In this document: piece by piece, positions 12,239 through 23,591 of the stretch
Layout of the letters: each line of letters begins with the position of its first letter
Position numbering within the stretch: the stretch's first letter is position 1
Assembly: GCF_000189635.1 (NCBI RefSeq)
Contig: NW_002476250.1
Coordinates: 1 to 64,000, forward strand
DNA from: Tetrahymena thermophila SB210
Lineage: Eukaryota; Ciliophora; Oligohymenophorea; Hymenostomatida; Tetrahymenidae
Direction of reading: 5' to 3'
DNA: 64,000 bases
Notes under the pieces: generated by a model
The model's input: only the letters and a program-made list of their open reading frames with translations
The model's database searches: none
Told to the model about the DNA's origin: nothing
Position numbers and translations under genes: made by a program

Positions 12239-15200
12239 TCAATAACTTTTATCTTGGTTGTTATTTTAAGGACTATTGACAGATCCAAAATAGTTTATCT
12301 GCTTTTCGTTATTCTTATTCAAATTTCTTACTTTACTTATTATGTCCATCAGATAAATTTGATCAGTCCTATTTATTTATTAGTTTATAAGTTAAGATAT
12401 CCTTCTTTTATAAAATAATAAATTAGTTACCTTTTATATAAATCTTTTTGTGTCTTTCTCTATACAACACCTGCTATTTGTAGTATGAAATTGAGGGCAT
12501 CAGTCATAAATTTAATGTTTTTTCTAGAGTTTTCACCTAAATGATAACATTTTTTAAATAAAAGTCAAAAAAAAAAATTTTTCATACTTATTGTCATTAG
12601 ACTCAGGACTCCGTTTTCAATGTTATCAATCAGCAAGAATACTGACCCTTGCTTCTTTTCGATGTCAAATGAAATAGAATTCTTTCTGCAGAGTTAGAAA
12701 AAATCTCTGTATCCCATAGTATTGAAACCTCTGTGGAAAATATATGGGATATACATGAAAGATCTCTCTTCAAACTCATCTATGATATTTGATTTTTCTG
12801 AATCTTCATTTTCTTATTCATTTTCCTCTGGTAGTATTTTCTCTGGTATATTTCCTCCTAAATAATATCTTCCTGTTATTTTATCTATTTTTCCTATTAT
12901 ATAAAAAATAATTTAAGCAAATTTGATTTTGGAGATATTTTACCTTTAGATAAGAAATCAAAAATAAAAAAAGCTGAAGAGTAATCATTTAGATAGCAGT
13001 CAAGACCTATGAGCCAGAAAAGAGGATGATTTAACTTATTTGAGGGATCTGGGAAAGCTATCATATCTACACTGATATAGCCGTAAATACCTTTCTGGTA
13101 GAGCTTTTCTCCAAGAGAACTGCACAATTATTTTAAATTCAAAGAGGGAAGAGATTATTAAGGGAAAATGTTACCAAAGTTAACAAAATCTTAACCTTAG
13201 ATTTTATCATATGAAGCTAAAACTTGAGTTTATCCGTCCGGATCTAAACGGAAAAATACAGACGGTGAAGCTACTTCTTCCATAGAACATAATGGAGATG
13301 CTTCAATAATACCCTTATGCTCTAAGAAATAGTAAAGAAATTCCTGATAATTTTAGAATAATGTTGGGATAGCAATTTATGTTTTACTAGGAAGTAACGA
13401 AGAAACTATTTCTCTAATTTTAGAAACTTAGCTCTCATCTATTTCTTTCTTTTACTTTCTAATATCACTCAGTACTCTAATTGACTCAAGAGAGAAAAAG
13501 GCAATACCTCTACCTTTAAACTCTCCATCTATTTTAAAAACCCATGTATTGACATTTGAATATTTAGCAATTAAAATAGTAAGTTTATTGATTAAATCTT
13601 CTTCATCAAATATATTTTCAGCACCTGGTGCTGTTGGAAACTTGCATTCTTCAAACAGCTGTTTAGCCTAACTCTTTTTGCAAAGGTTATTAACAATATC
13701 ATAATTTCCACAAAAAATAGGAATTTTTAATGTCATGCCAACTAAATTATCTTCTTTGCAAGGAACTCCCTATCATGTTTATTAAAAAAGGTTAAAGCTA
13801 TTTATCTTAAAATCTAAATAAAGTTTATACAGGAACTATGTAAGCATTCTTATTTTAAATGATGTCTTTTATTTTTTTTAAAGCTAAAGGGGAATAGTAT
13901 AAAAGTTTAACAGTTGAGAATTTTGGAAATAAGTGAGCATTTTCTGGAAATATAAAATGAATCCTTTCTTTATAGTCAATAATGTCTCCTAATTCGCATA
14001 TTTTATAATAATAAGATATTATTTCGTGAGGCAGTTCATAAGGTAAAACTATGATAACTTCTATCTATTCATTAATATATTCAATTATTTATGTTTTCAT
14101 TCATTTTTGATAGTTTTTAAAAATTTAATAATTGGCTTTATGAATAAAAATAATTTACATTTGGATCCTTTATAGAAAATATTCTAGTAAGCTAAATGCT
14201 TTCTCTTTAATCAAAATGCTCTGTTGTATTCCTCTTGAATTCCTATTTGTTAGTAAGTGTTTTTTCTAAAATATTTTCTCTTGGATTCAAAATGCTTACA
14301 TCATATGATAAACTGTTTATGTGAATTTCGATTCTTTTAGACTGCATTATATATGAATAGTTTTATTTGAAAGATTCTTGCAGGGCATAATATGTTGAAA
14401 GTTTTCCATTTTATATTGATTTTATTCTTCTCTATGTTATCATGTATCTTAACCAGAACATTACTTTCCATTTCTTTTCTGCATTTTAGTTTTGTTTTTC
14501 TCTCATTTTTTTTAATTCTTTAATTGCCTTTTTCATCTTAAAACTGCATAGAATTTTAATTGTTGCCCATGCTTTTCCTCTGAAACTAGTCATGTTTTCG
14601 GCAGGAATTATTTTTTTAATCATATCTTTATTTATAACACATTCTACTAAATCATCAAGTCTTGTTCTTGTTAAATCATTCACAATTTCTAGCAGCTTTT
14701 TTATTAAATATATTAGAATTATAGACAAATTTTTCTAATTAATTACTTTCATTCCATCAATATGTAAAAGCTTAATATCATATTTTTTGCTTAGATCCTC
14801 AAGTTTTTTTATCAGACTATTTACACTTCCCCACTATTCTGTGTAGTGTGTTTTCATAACTTTGTAATCTTAAGCTCCTTTTATGATATATCCATTTTTT
14901 ATTGTTAAATAAAAACGCCTCTGTACAACTATTTCCTTGTGCACTATTTATTTTGGCTACTCTGGCTAGTTTTATAATAAATACTATGCTTTTTTTTAAA
15001 AAAAAATATTTAACATAATTTATGTTCTTTTTAAGAAAACTTACCAGTGTTGAATTTAAAGTTTGATTTTCTTTTTTTCATTTGATTCTAGCTTTGTATT
15101 TATTTTGATTGAGTATTAGTATCTGTAATAAAAATGTTAGTTTCGTGATTCTAAATTAGATTCATATTTTGCTAAGAAATTGAATAATGCAAATTTGATT

Positions 15201-16338
15201 GAGGTAATATAGAACTTGCATTATTTATGTTATAGTCAAGCTTATACTTTTCTGGAAACTCTCTTTCTGGAAAGTTAACTTTTTAAAGCTTGTAGTCTGG
15301 AGATATTTATCTAATATTTAAAAGATAATATGTTAATTAAGTATCTCATTTAATATAAAATTCACACATTTTTTTTGTTGCTTCAAGGATTGGAGCACCT
15401 TAATTAAAAGCTGGTAGCAAATCTAAATCTTTAGGAATTAATCCTATATTAACTAAATTAAACAAACCCTTTTAAAGATCCTTTTCTGAAATAGGAGGAA
15501 GATCAGCAAATGGATTTTTCCTAATATGTTTTGGTAGTATATCTGTATTAGAAATTCTTCCAGGTTTTGCTAATGAGTTTTTAGTTTAATAAAAACTTCT
15601 TTAAGTGTTGCTATTTAACTCAGATTGTCCACTTATCCTAAAGTTCGTTTGGCTAGAATCAATATGAAACACAATTAGATCAAATGAAAAATAAATTAAC
15701 TTTACCTTTAGGCTTTTTGCAAGGAACGATTAGTTTAGCTCATAGAATATGAAAATGCTGTTTTACTCAAAAAACCTTTTGATGCGCTCATAAGATCTTT
15801 TGCTGACTAAATAAATTATATTTTAAAGACTTTATAAATAAACATATCTCATTATTTGACTTTTTTATTTACTGAGTATTAAGAGAAATGCATAGGATTG
15901 GTTTCATTGAAAGATTTCTATCTTTCATACTTTTATAGCTCTCCTTTCATCTTTGTTGCTGCGTTTTAAATGCCCTCATTAGTGTTTAAATTAAATCCTC
16001 CAGTTTAACTCAACTTTTATGAAAAATCAAATTCTACTAAAAGAATATCTTTTTAATAAATGGTAAAATACTGTTTTAGAAAACGCATTGCTTTGATTTT
16101 TAATATCCATCTCCAGTTATTTTACTTAATACTAAAGTCTTCCGTACAATAATTAAAGATCTTCATTGTCTTTATCTAATATATTATTAAATAAACTATT
16201 TATTTATGTAATACATCTTAGAAATGTTTGCATACTTTCTTTCTAGCTCATAATTTAAACATGTCCTTTAATTGAATTTAAATTGCCTGTTGTTATATTC
16301 ATATGCTTCTAAATTTCTTTAAGCTAGTTATTACTCAT
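12239..16338 (-). CDS. IQCH: IQ motif-containing protein H-like protein (IQCH)
   Basis: Eleven proposed exons are 16338-16072, 16013-15873, 15806-15706, 15652-15368, 15310-15045, 14988-14159, 14064-13831, 13769-12944, 12893-12588, 12536-12431 and 12368-12239. They join to 1,163 residues, about the size of animal IQCH. The N-terminal third is helical and Ser/Gln-rich. A basic helical segment around FRGKAWATIKI may be the IQ-like region. The C-terminal 500 residues carry the family's conserved blocks: IEVIIVLPYELPHEI, VNTWVFKIDGEFKGRG, SVFFRLDPDGQT, GYISVDMIAF, SFMYIPYIFHRGFN and SFDIEKKQGSVF. This part resembles an ATP-grasp fold, which is an inference. IQCH is known from sperm flagella and binds calmodulin in mammals, so an axonemal or flagellar role is plausible in a ciliate. 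The gene converges on the HD gene. The five N-terminal exons are the least certain part. Confidence 0.85.
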
Positions 16339-16866
16339 TTTAACTTTTATAAAACAATGAAACCTTTTAAAATTTAAATAAAGTACCAAAAATTATTATT
16401 AATTTTAATAAATTTTTGATATCTAAATAATAATGATTATGATTATAATATATATCAGTTTTTTTTCTAAGGTATATGCACTTACTTACATAAATACATG
16501 CTTTCTTGCTTAGCAGGTAATCAAATCACATTCAAAAAATAGTAATGATATCCATATATACTTTAAATAAAAAGATTCTACTTTTACGAAATTCAATTTA
16601 AGTTCTATATTAAATGATTAGCTATATAATTATGCTAAACGATTAAAAGTAATAAACTTATTTAAGTAAAATAGTCATTATGTATGTGCTTGCTGTGTAT
16701 TAAATAGGCAAACAACTTTTCTTCCACAAATTGAACAAGTTAAGGAAATAAATTATTTACTCACTATTGTTTTTAGCATAAATTTTGCTGATAAACTATA
16801 AAAATTTTCTTACTAAATTTAGGATTTTACAAATACAATATATGAATTAAAACGAAATAATTAATT
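16339..16866. other. Intergenic spacer between PDI-like stop and IQCH-like start
   Basis: About 530 bp of AT-rich DNA holding the 3' flank of the PDI-like gene and the presumed promoter of the IQCH-like gene. No ORF or repeat of note. Confidence 0.5.
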
Positions 16867-18597
16867 TCAGTAGAAATCTGAATTATTTTGCATGCCGCTT
16901 ATTATGTAGTCGAGTAGCTTTTCTTCGGAAATTTCAGGATATTTAGGCAAAGAAATAATTTGTTTGGTATTACTTTTAGCAGTATTTTTACTGATAAATT
17001 GTAGAATACTTCTAGCAAGTATTTATCCTTTAAAAGGAATAGGCTTATTTTGCATATATAAATATAAAGTGTTAGGTTTTATTTAAGATAGATAGTTTGT
17101 TATTGAGGCTTATTCTGATTCTTCAAGCTCTTATTTAATGCAATAATAGAACTGGATAATATTACTTCCATATAGCTGCTATATTCTAATGCTAACTTAA
17201 TTTATTTCTCTCAATTAAGTTTCATTTATTTTTCCTTCAACAAGACTTTCAAGATCTAAATAATAAAGTAAAATGTACTAAGACGCTTCATATTGAACGA
17301 TCTTTGAAATAAAAGCTTTCTCCTTTAGCTAAGTAAAAGAAGTTAAAATATTATTTACTTTTTGATACTTTATTTTTTACTCATAATTCATATATTTCTT
17401 TTGCACATCCATTAAGGGCAATGTTAAGTAGTCGTTGATAAACTCAAACAAATTTTAAAAATTAATCTCCAAATTAGAAGGAAAAATAACTTTAGTGTGG
17501 TAATCTATTCTGAAAAAAGCTATCTATGGGAGCTTGGCCTTGGTTGGAATTCCTAGCATTTTTCTTTTCTCAGGATTTAAATTTCCCTCTACCCATGTAA
17601 TATGTAATTTGTGGACAAATTATTTTGCCAAACTTTCAAGAATACTTATGACTTTTTTTGATTGGGTAACATCTAAAATGGAATCAACTACAGCTACTAA
17701 TATTTATTTTTTTTTATCTTGCTAATAATATTCATAATTTTCTAGTGTAAATTCATCAACAAGCCTTAAGGACTTAGAGATTATCTCTGCTTTTAAGTTT
17801 TTCATATCAACTATAACATCGCTTAAATCAATGATGTCATATATTCCTATACTTCTTTAGATAATGATTGAGTTGAGTGAAACTCCTTCAAACCACTTAT
17901 CTTGGTATTTATTTTTGGCTGCTTTAATTTCATTTTTATTCGTTATGATGCAAAAATATAGCTCTGATCTACTTAATAAATCTTTAGCAACCTCTATAAA
18001 ATATTGTATTTCCTAAACCATCTCCTCTTCATCATAAAATAAACCAATAACTTTAACACTTTCAATAGAATTTTTATCCGAATCATATTCAATAGTGTTT
18101 ATATATTGATCTAGTTTTTAGAATGTATTGAATTTCTAGAGTGGATTATATATTCTTTTTAAAAATCTATTAATTCTATTTACATCTAATAACTCTTAAT
18201 AAATGTGGTGATTTCCTTTACCATCAAAGTATATCACAAAAGGAAATCTTTTTATCTATTTAAATTGCTATTAGAAGTTTTTATTTTATGTAAGTTCTAT
18301 ACGGGCTATTTTTATTTTTTGAAATTATCTGCTATTAGTTAAACTTTTTTTTATTTGATCAAATAAAATTTCATGTTCACAACAGCTTCTACATGTTTTA
18401 AGAGATGCTATCAATAAAATTTCTTGATTATTAATGATAGATGTGTAATTATTGTCTCCTAGATAAACGTCTCCAACACTATAGTAAGCAAAATTTTTTT
18501 GGCAATTATCTATAAGAAATTCAGCAGGTAATTAAATTGCATGGATTAACAAAAATGTCGATAAAAATATAATGAAGCAATAAATTATTTAACTCAT
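16867..18597 (-). CDS. Secreted thioredoxin/PDI-like protein with CxxCC motif
   Basis: A single-exon gene of 576 residues, with its ATG at 18597-18595 and TGA at 16869-16867. Residues 2-20 are a typical hydrophobic signal peptide (IIYCFIIFLSTFLLIHA). A thioredoxin-like domain follows with EILLIASLKTCRSCCEHE, placing a CxxC pair at Cys69/Cys72 with a third Cys at 73. The later segment FPFVIYFDGKGNHHIYQE looks like the cis-Pro strand of a thioredoxin fold. The remaining 400 residues resemble non-catalytic thioredoxin-like domains. Protein disulfide isomerases rearrange disulfides in the ER. Here the C-terminus is NSDFY rather than a KDEL/HDEL signal, so secretion or another endomembrane compartment is possible. 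There are no membrane helices after the signal peptide. Confidence 0.85.
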
Positions 18598-20231
18598 GTT
18601 AACGATTGTTTGAATTAATTAATTTGATTTATTATTTAAATTTTAATTAAAAAAAGTAAGATATTTTTTATTTATTTTTCAAAAATTATTTATCTTTTCT
18701 ACTGATTCTAAAAATTTTTATTTTATGTTATTAATAATATAAAATTCTATTGCTATTACCCAAAAATTTTTTTAAAAAAATAAATTTAATAGTCTATTCT
18801 ATAAATCAATCATACTGAGATTTCTTTCTTTTTTTTTTCTAGAAAAAGAAAAATATTCAAATTAATGTATTTTAATTTTACTTACATCTCAAATAAATAA
18901 AAGAATCAATCATTGAAACAATTTCAAATCATATGAAATCCGATGGGTTTAGTTTTTAGCAAGATGAAGTATTTTATACCCAAAAATTTAATTATTATTT
19001 TAGCTATGAAAAGAAAATTTATTAACTTAACTTTTAAAAAGGATAGATTTTCAAACACGTTAACATCTGCATCTTTCTCTTTATTTTTTATCAGGGTAGT
19101 ACTAATTAGATTGTTTTGCAATAACAATTGTTACTTAATTAATTTTCATAATGCATCAAGAGTAATTATATGGATGATCATAATTTAAATATATATCGCT
19201 TCATTGATAAATGTATTAAAAAATTTAGTTTAAGTTAAGCTCTTTTAATTTAAGAGGAAATTAAAGATATTTTCATATAATTTAATTTACAATTTACCTA
19301 TAATTAGCAGAAGGCAACACTCAAAATATTTAAAACGAAAATACTAGCAAATTTTTTTAGCATATAATAAATGATTACAATAAAAGCTTCTGTTGCTAAA
19401 TTTTGTATTTCGATTGCATGAAATAAAAAGTAATACAAAAATTTTACTGATTTAAATCCAAAATAAATTTTTATTAATTTATTAGCAGTCCTAATTAGAT
19501 AAACAGTAAACTATTACATCATCCAAGTTACAAATAATTGCATATTTTAAAGCAAGAAATGAGGTAGAATACCACTATATTAAAGTAATTATTTGCCTTT
19601 TAATGCTTAATAAAATAAATTTCTAAAAATATAACTTTGGTGCAAAATAATCTTATAAGAAATCTTAAAAGATAATTGATTTTTTTGGCTTATAATTCTA
19701 ATTCTTTTACTTATTTAAATATATCAAGATAGATAAATAAATAATAATATAAAATGATGATATATGCAGGTGCAAAATATAGCCTCAAGATAATTAAATT
19801 ATGGATTAATCTTCTATTTATTTTTAGAAAAATTCAGAAAACATAAACAGAAAAAGGATGTTTGTTTGTTTGTTTGTTTGTTTGTTTGAATGTTTTTTAA
19901 AGGTTTAAATGAATTGGATTGGGGAAATGAAAGTGATATTTAGTACTAATAATAATAAAAAAGATTAACGCTGCTATAAGGAAATCTTTATTTATATCAT
20001 TTTTAGAAGGATAAAAAAAAATATAATAATTAAAAATTTAAAAAGCAAAAAGCAAAAATAACTTGCATATTTTTTGAGAAAGATAAAAAATCAAAAAAGT
20101 AAAATCTTTCTAAGGGAGAAGCTTCGTTGATAATACAGCCTAGCCACAGTTCACTAAGGAATCATAAAATTGAAAACAAACAAGTCCAAAATCTATATCA
20201 ATTCTAAAAACAAAACATAATTATCAAAAAA
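18598..20231. other. Divergent intergenic region with (TTTG)7 microsatellite
   Basis: This 1.6 kb separates two divergent genes. It holds a perfect (TTTG)7 run at 19861-19888. The segment near 20110-20165 is less AT-rich than its surroundings and probably belongs to the 5' UTR of the SpeD-SpeE gene. No upstream ATG occurs in the last 130 bases before that gene. Short open frames at 18924-19188 on both strands show no coding features I trust. Confidence 0.6.
19861..19888. repeat. (TTTG)7 microsatellite
   Basis: Seven perfect tandem TTTG units in the divergent promoter region between the PDI-like and SpeD-SpeE genes. Confidence 0.95.
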
Positions 20232-21646
20232 ATGAGCAAAATTAATCCTAATGTTGACAATATCTAAAATATGGGCGCACATATCATGCTCGATTTCCAC
20301 AATGTCGAAAAAATCGATTTGAGTGATGCTAAAAAAATCTAAGGCATTTTCGAAGCAGCTCTCAAATTGACTGATTGCAACGTTTGTGACAAAAGAGTTA
20401 AAGTATTCCCTGACGGATAAGTATCTCTTATTTTCTTATTGAGTGAATCTCATATGAGTTTCCACTCATGGCCCTCTGAGAAATGTGCAACTGTTGATTT
20501 CTACAATTGTGGTTAAAACAGTCGCTTTAATTGCAGAACTGTTGAAGAATAGCTCTGCAATGCTTTCGGCTGGGAATGTTGCACATCCAACATTATTATG
20601 AACCGTGGTACTGAAGCTAAGCTTATTACTAATGATTACTCTCATAAGACAGATATTTTCAAAGGCTTAAGAGCAATCACCAGAGTAAGATCTAGATTCT
20701 AAGACATCCGTGTCTACGATTCTAAGTACTTAGGAAGAGTCCTCGTCATCGATGGCTAAGTTTAAATGTGCAATGGTTTACCTGATAACTATTCTAATGA
20801 TATGACTGAAACAATCTTTAACAAGGACACTGAGTACGATAACGTTTTAATCATCGGTGGTGGAGATCTCAAAATTGCTCATAAGCTCTACAACGAATAC
20901 CCTAAGATCAAAAAAATCACTCTCTGCGAAATTGATCCCATCGTAATTTAAAATAATTCATTTATTAAGATTATCATAAGAAATATATAATTATTTTTAT
21001 ACAGATGCATAAATAAATCTGAATCTATTTTGATTTGGAAATAGATCAATCAATCAATATCTTTAAATTATTCTTTTAAAAATATTAAATAAAAACAAAG
21101 AATATTTCTTATCTTAAATATTGTTTGCACTAATACCTTCTTGCATAGTTTTCAAGATTCCAAATTAATCAGAATTATTTATTTTTTTATTTTTTTAAAA
21201 TTAACTAATGAACTAAATTTATAAAATGTAATTAGGTTATGGAAATCACTGAATAGTATTTCCCTGAATTGTAGCTTACAGAAGAAATGAAGTAAAAGAT
21301 TGAAATCATTAATGTTGATGGTAGTGAATTCCTTAAGTAAAGTGGGGATTTGAAATACGATGGTGTTATCGTTGATTGTTCTGATGTTTGTGGAGATGAT
21401 TCTTTGTCTTGCTCCCTCTTCACAAACGACTTCTACAAGAGACTTTTGGGTGCTTTGAAGCCTGGTGCTTCCTTCTCTTAAATGTTAACTATTGATGAAG
21501 TTAAGCCTCAATTCATTTCTATGATTGAAAACAGTGGCTTTGAATGCAATATTGACTTCGTCATCACCCAAACTCCTGAATATGGAAGTTGCACCCCTAT
21601 TGGTGTCGTCACCCTCCCTAAAACTTTAAGAAGCCAAAGAAATTGA
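20232..21646 (+). CDS. Fused S-adenosylmethionine decarboxylase (bacterial SpeD type) - spermidine synthase (SpeE)
   Basis: Two exons, 20232-20942 and 21236-21646, give 373 residues. The 293-bp intron lies inside the SpeE part. Residues 15-150 match bacterial-type AdoMetDC. LSESHMSFHSWP includes the Glu-Ser-His self-cleavage site that makes the pyruvoyl group (Ser73). His78 and the TVDFYNCG catalytic Cys93 are present. Residues 160-373 are SpeE-like, with VLVIDGQVQMC, NVLIIGGGD, CEIDPIV, VDGSEF and VIVDCSD. Together the two activities would decarboxylate AdoMet and transfer aminopropyl to putrescine. However, the usual YQEM-type substrate loop reads SNDM and GGGDGG reads GGGDLK, so the second activity may be reduced or lost. 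Codons are richer in C-ending triplets than in neighbouring genes, which suggests strong expression. The protein lacks a signal peptide and should be cytosolic. Confidence 0.92.
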
Positions 21647-21708
21647 GTTCCACGGATTTTCTTAAATCTGTGAAACTCCTAATCTTATTTTACATCAAAA
21701 ATAATTTG

Positions 21709-22287
21709 ATGCTAAAGTTATTTAAGGTGATTAGTTTAGTAGAAAAGAAATACTGCAAGAAAGCAAGCTATAGTCTAGATTATATAAATAGAGCAAATAG
21801 CAAAAAAACATTAGAAAATATGAATTTAGTTCAGCAGCAAAAAGAGTAAATAGCTTTTCTTTAATTGATGAAGAGAAATTAAATAAAGCTTTGGAAAGAA
21901 CATTTAAATGAAATAGAAGAGAAAAGAAGAAAAATTTGTTAATCTAAAAATAAAAATCATAAATAAAATTAGTTTGAGCAGGCTTGCAATTTCCCTACCT
22001 ACCAAAGTAATCACCTAAGCACTTAAATAAATAAATATAATTACATTAAAAAATAAATGTAAAGATTATATAAAAAAAAAATTATAAAAAATTATAATAT
22101 ATTTTAATAGTATTTTTATTATCTTCATATATAAATAACATTTTCATTGAGAAATATCTTTTAATATCAATTCATTTTTAATAGATTATTTATTTATTTA
22201 AATGATGCTTAAATGCATTATGTCTAGTCTTTTTCAAAAAGAATTTTAGATAAAAATTATTTTATATTCTTTGTGTAATCAAATTGA
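21709..22287 (+). CDS. Uncertain ORF downstream of the SpeD-SpeE gene
   Basis: A 192-codon frame without TGA begins 62 bp after the SpeD-SpeE stop. The first 130 residues or so are Lys/Glu/Gln-rich and look coding (for example ENMNLVQQQKEQIAFLQ, and HLNEIEEKRRKICQSKNK). The rest is AT-rich and may be intron or 3' flank. A separate frame at about 22460-22735 ends in a hydrophobic stretch and might be a later exon. I do not recognise a family and cannot fix the exon structure. It could instead be a fortuitous frame or a decayed gene. Confidence 0.3.
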
Positions 22288-22739
22288 ATTTAGACCAAAA
22301 AAAACTGGAAGCACTATTAGTATTTTCTTGCTATAACTAATTCTAATCATATAGATGTAAAGCTATTGTTTGTTAAATAGAACCAAATAAAATTGTAAAA
22401 GTAAATAGATTGAGATCTTTAGCGAAAGAACCTTTTAATTAAAAGAAAATTCTTATTATTCATTAATCATTCGCTTTATTTTACAAATCCAGATTAAATT
22501 TAAGATGATCATTTCGTTATTAATTAGAAATTACAAAGAAAAATAGAAGAATAAATGTGTTTTTATTTGTCAAGAAGAAAACAAAATTAATTAGAAATTA
22601 TGAAGTTAAAATTAATCTTTTAAATATTTTTGTAAATATTAATTTACCTTTATTTGTTTTACCTTTTTGTTTTTTTTATTTATGAATCCATTTTTCTATT
22701 ATCAATTTATGTTTTATAAAAATTCACATGAAATCTGGC

Positions 22740-23591
22740 TGAGTGAGTTTTAAGTATTCTTGTGCTTTTAAGCTATTTAAGTCGAATATATTTTATATTA
22801 CGATTACAGCTTAACATATCAAATAATTATATTTGTGAGGTCCTTTCAAAATAATTTGAATAACCAAGATTTCTGAATACATTTATATGGCTAAATCTAA
22901 AAAGAATTCATCAAAAAATTTTTTGATAAAGCTAATTTTTCTAATGTTAAATTTGACTAAATTTATTAATTATGAATTTCCTATAAATTCATTCTTTATA
23001 AAATTAATTATGTACTAAAACTAAAATAATCTGATACATTTAAGAATATACCAACTTATATTATTTATAAATTATAATCATAAATTTCATAGCAAAGTTT
23101 TTAAAAAAATGTTTATGATAAAAAATTGCTAAAAATATCTTTAATTCTTTCTTCTATTTAATGAAAATTAAAGCATTAATATTTTGAAATCTACATGCTC
23201 TCAATAATTAGCCATTTAACTAAAAAAATAAAGCATTAGATAATAAAAAATAAATTATTGATTGAATGAATTATTATATAAAGAAAGTGGATTAAAGTAA
23301 GAATAAATAAATATTTAATTTATTTATTTAAATGGAACCAGAATTTGTAATTAATGAATGAATGAATTAACTACTAAAATATATAAATTTTATTATAGCA
23401 ACTTAATATATACAAAATATTTATTTTTAAAGTAAAGACAAAATAGTTTATAATAAGCATAAAATTTTTATTTGAATTATTTATTTATATATTCATTAAT
23501 GCATTTCTTTTCATAAGTAACTCGCATACTAGCTTGTTAATATTCAAGTAAATATTTTAAAAAATATTTTATTATTTATTTATTCACTCAA
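22740..23591. other. AT-rich intergenic DNA
   Basis: About 850 bp, very AT-rich, with several ATTTATTTATTTA-type runs. No gene seen. Confidence 0.5.

Noticed and set aside
15694..15903. Alternative reading of the IQCH-like gene without the 15653-15705 intron, starting at ATG 15852
   Set aside because: That frame is also open, but the spliced frame joins Ser/Thr/Gln-rich sequence smoothly to upstream exons and makes the total length divisible by three.
18924..19188. Overlapping open frames on both strands
   Set aside because: Both are low-complexity and hydrophobic or Lys-rich, with no start context, no recognisable motif and no extension under code 6.
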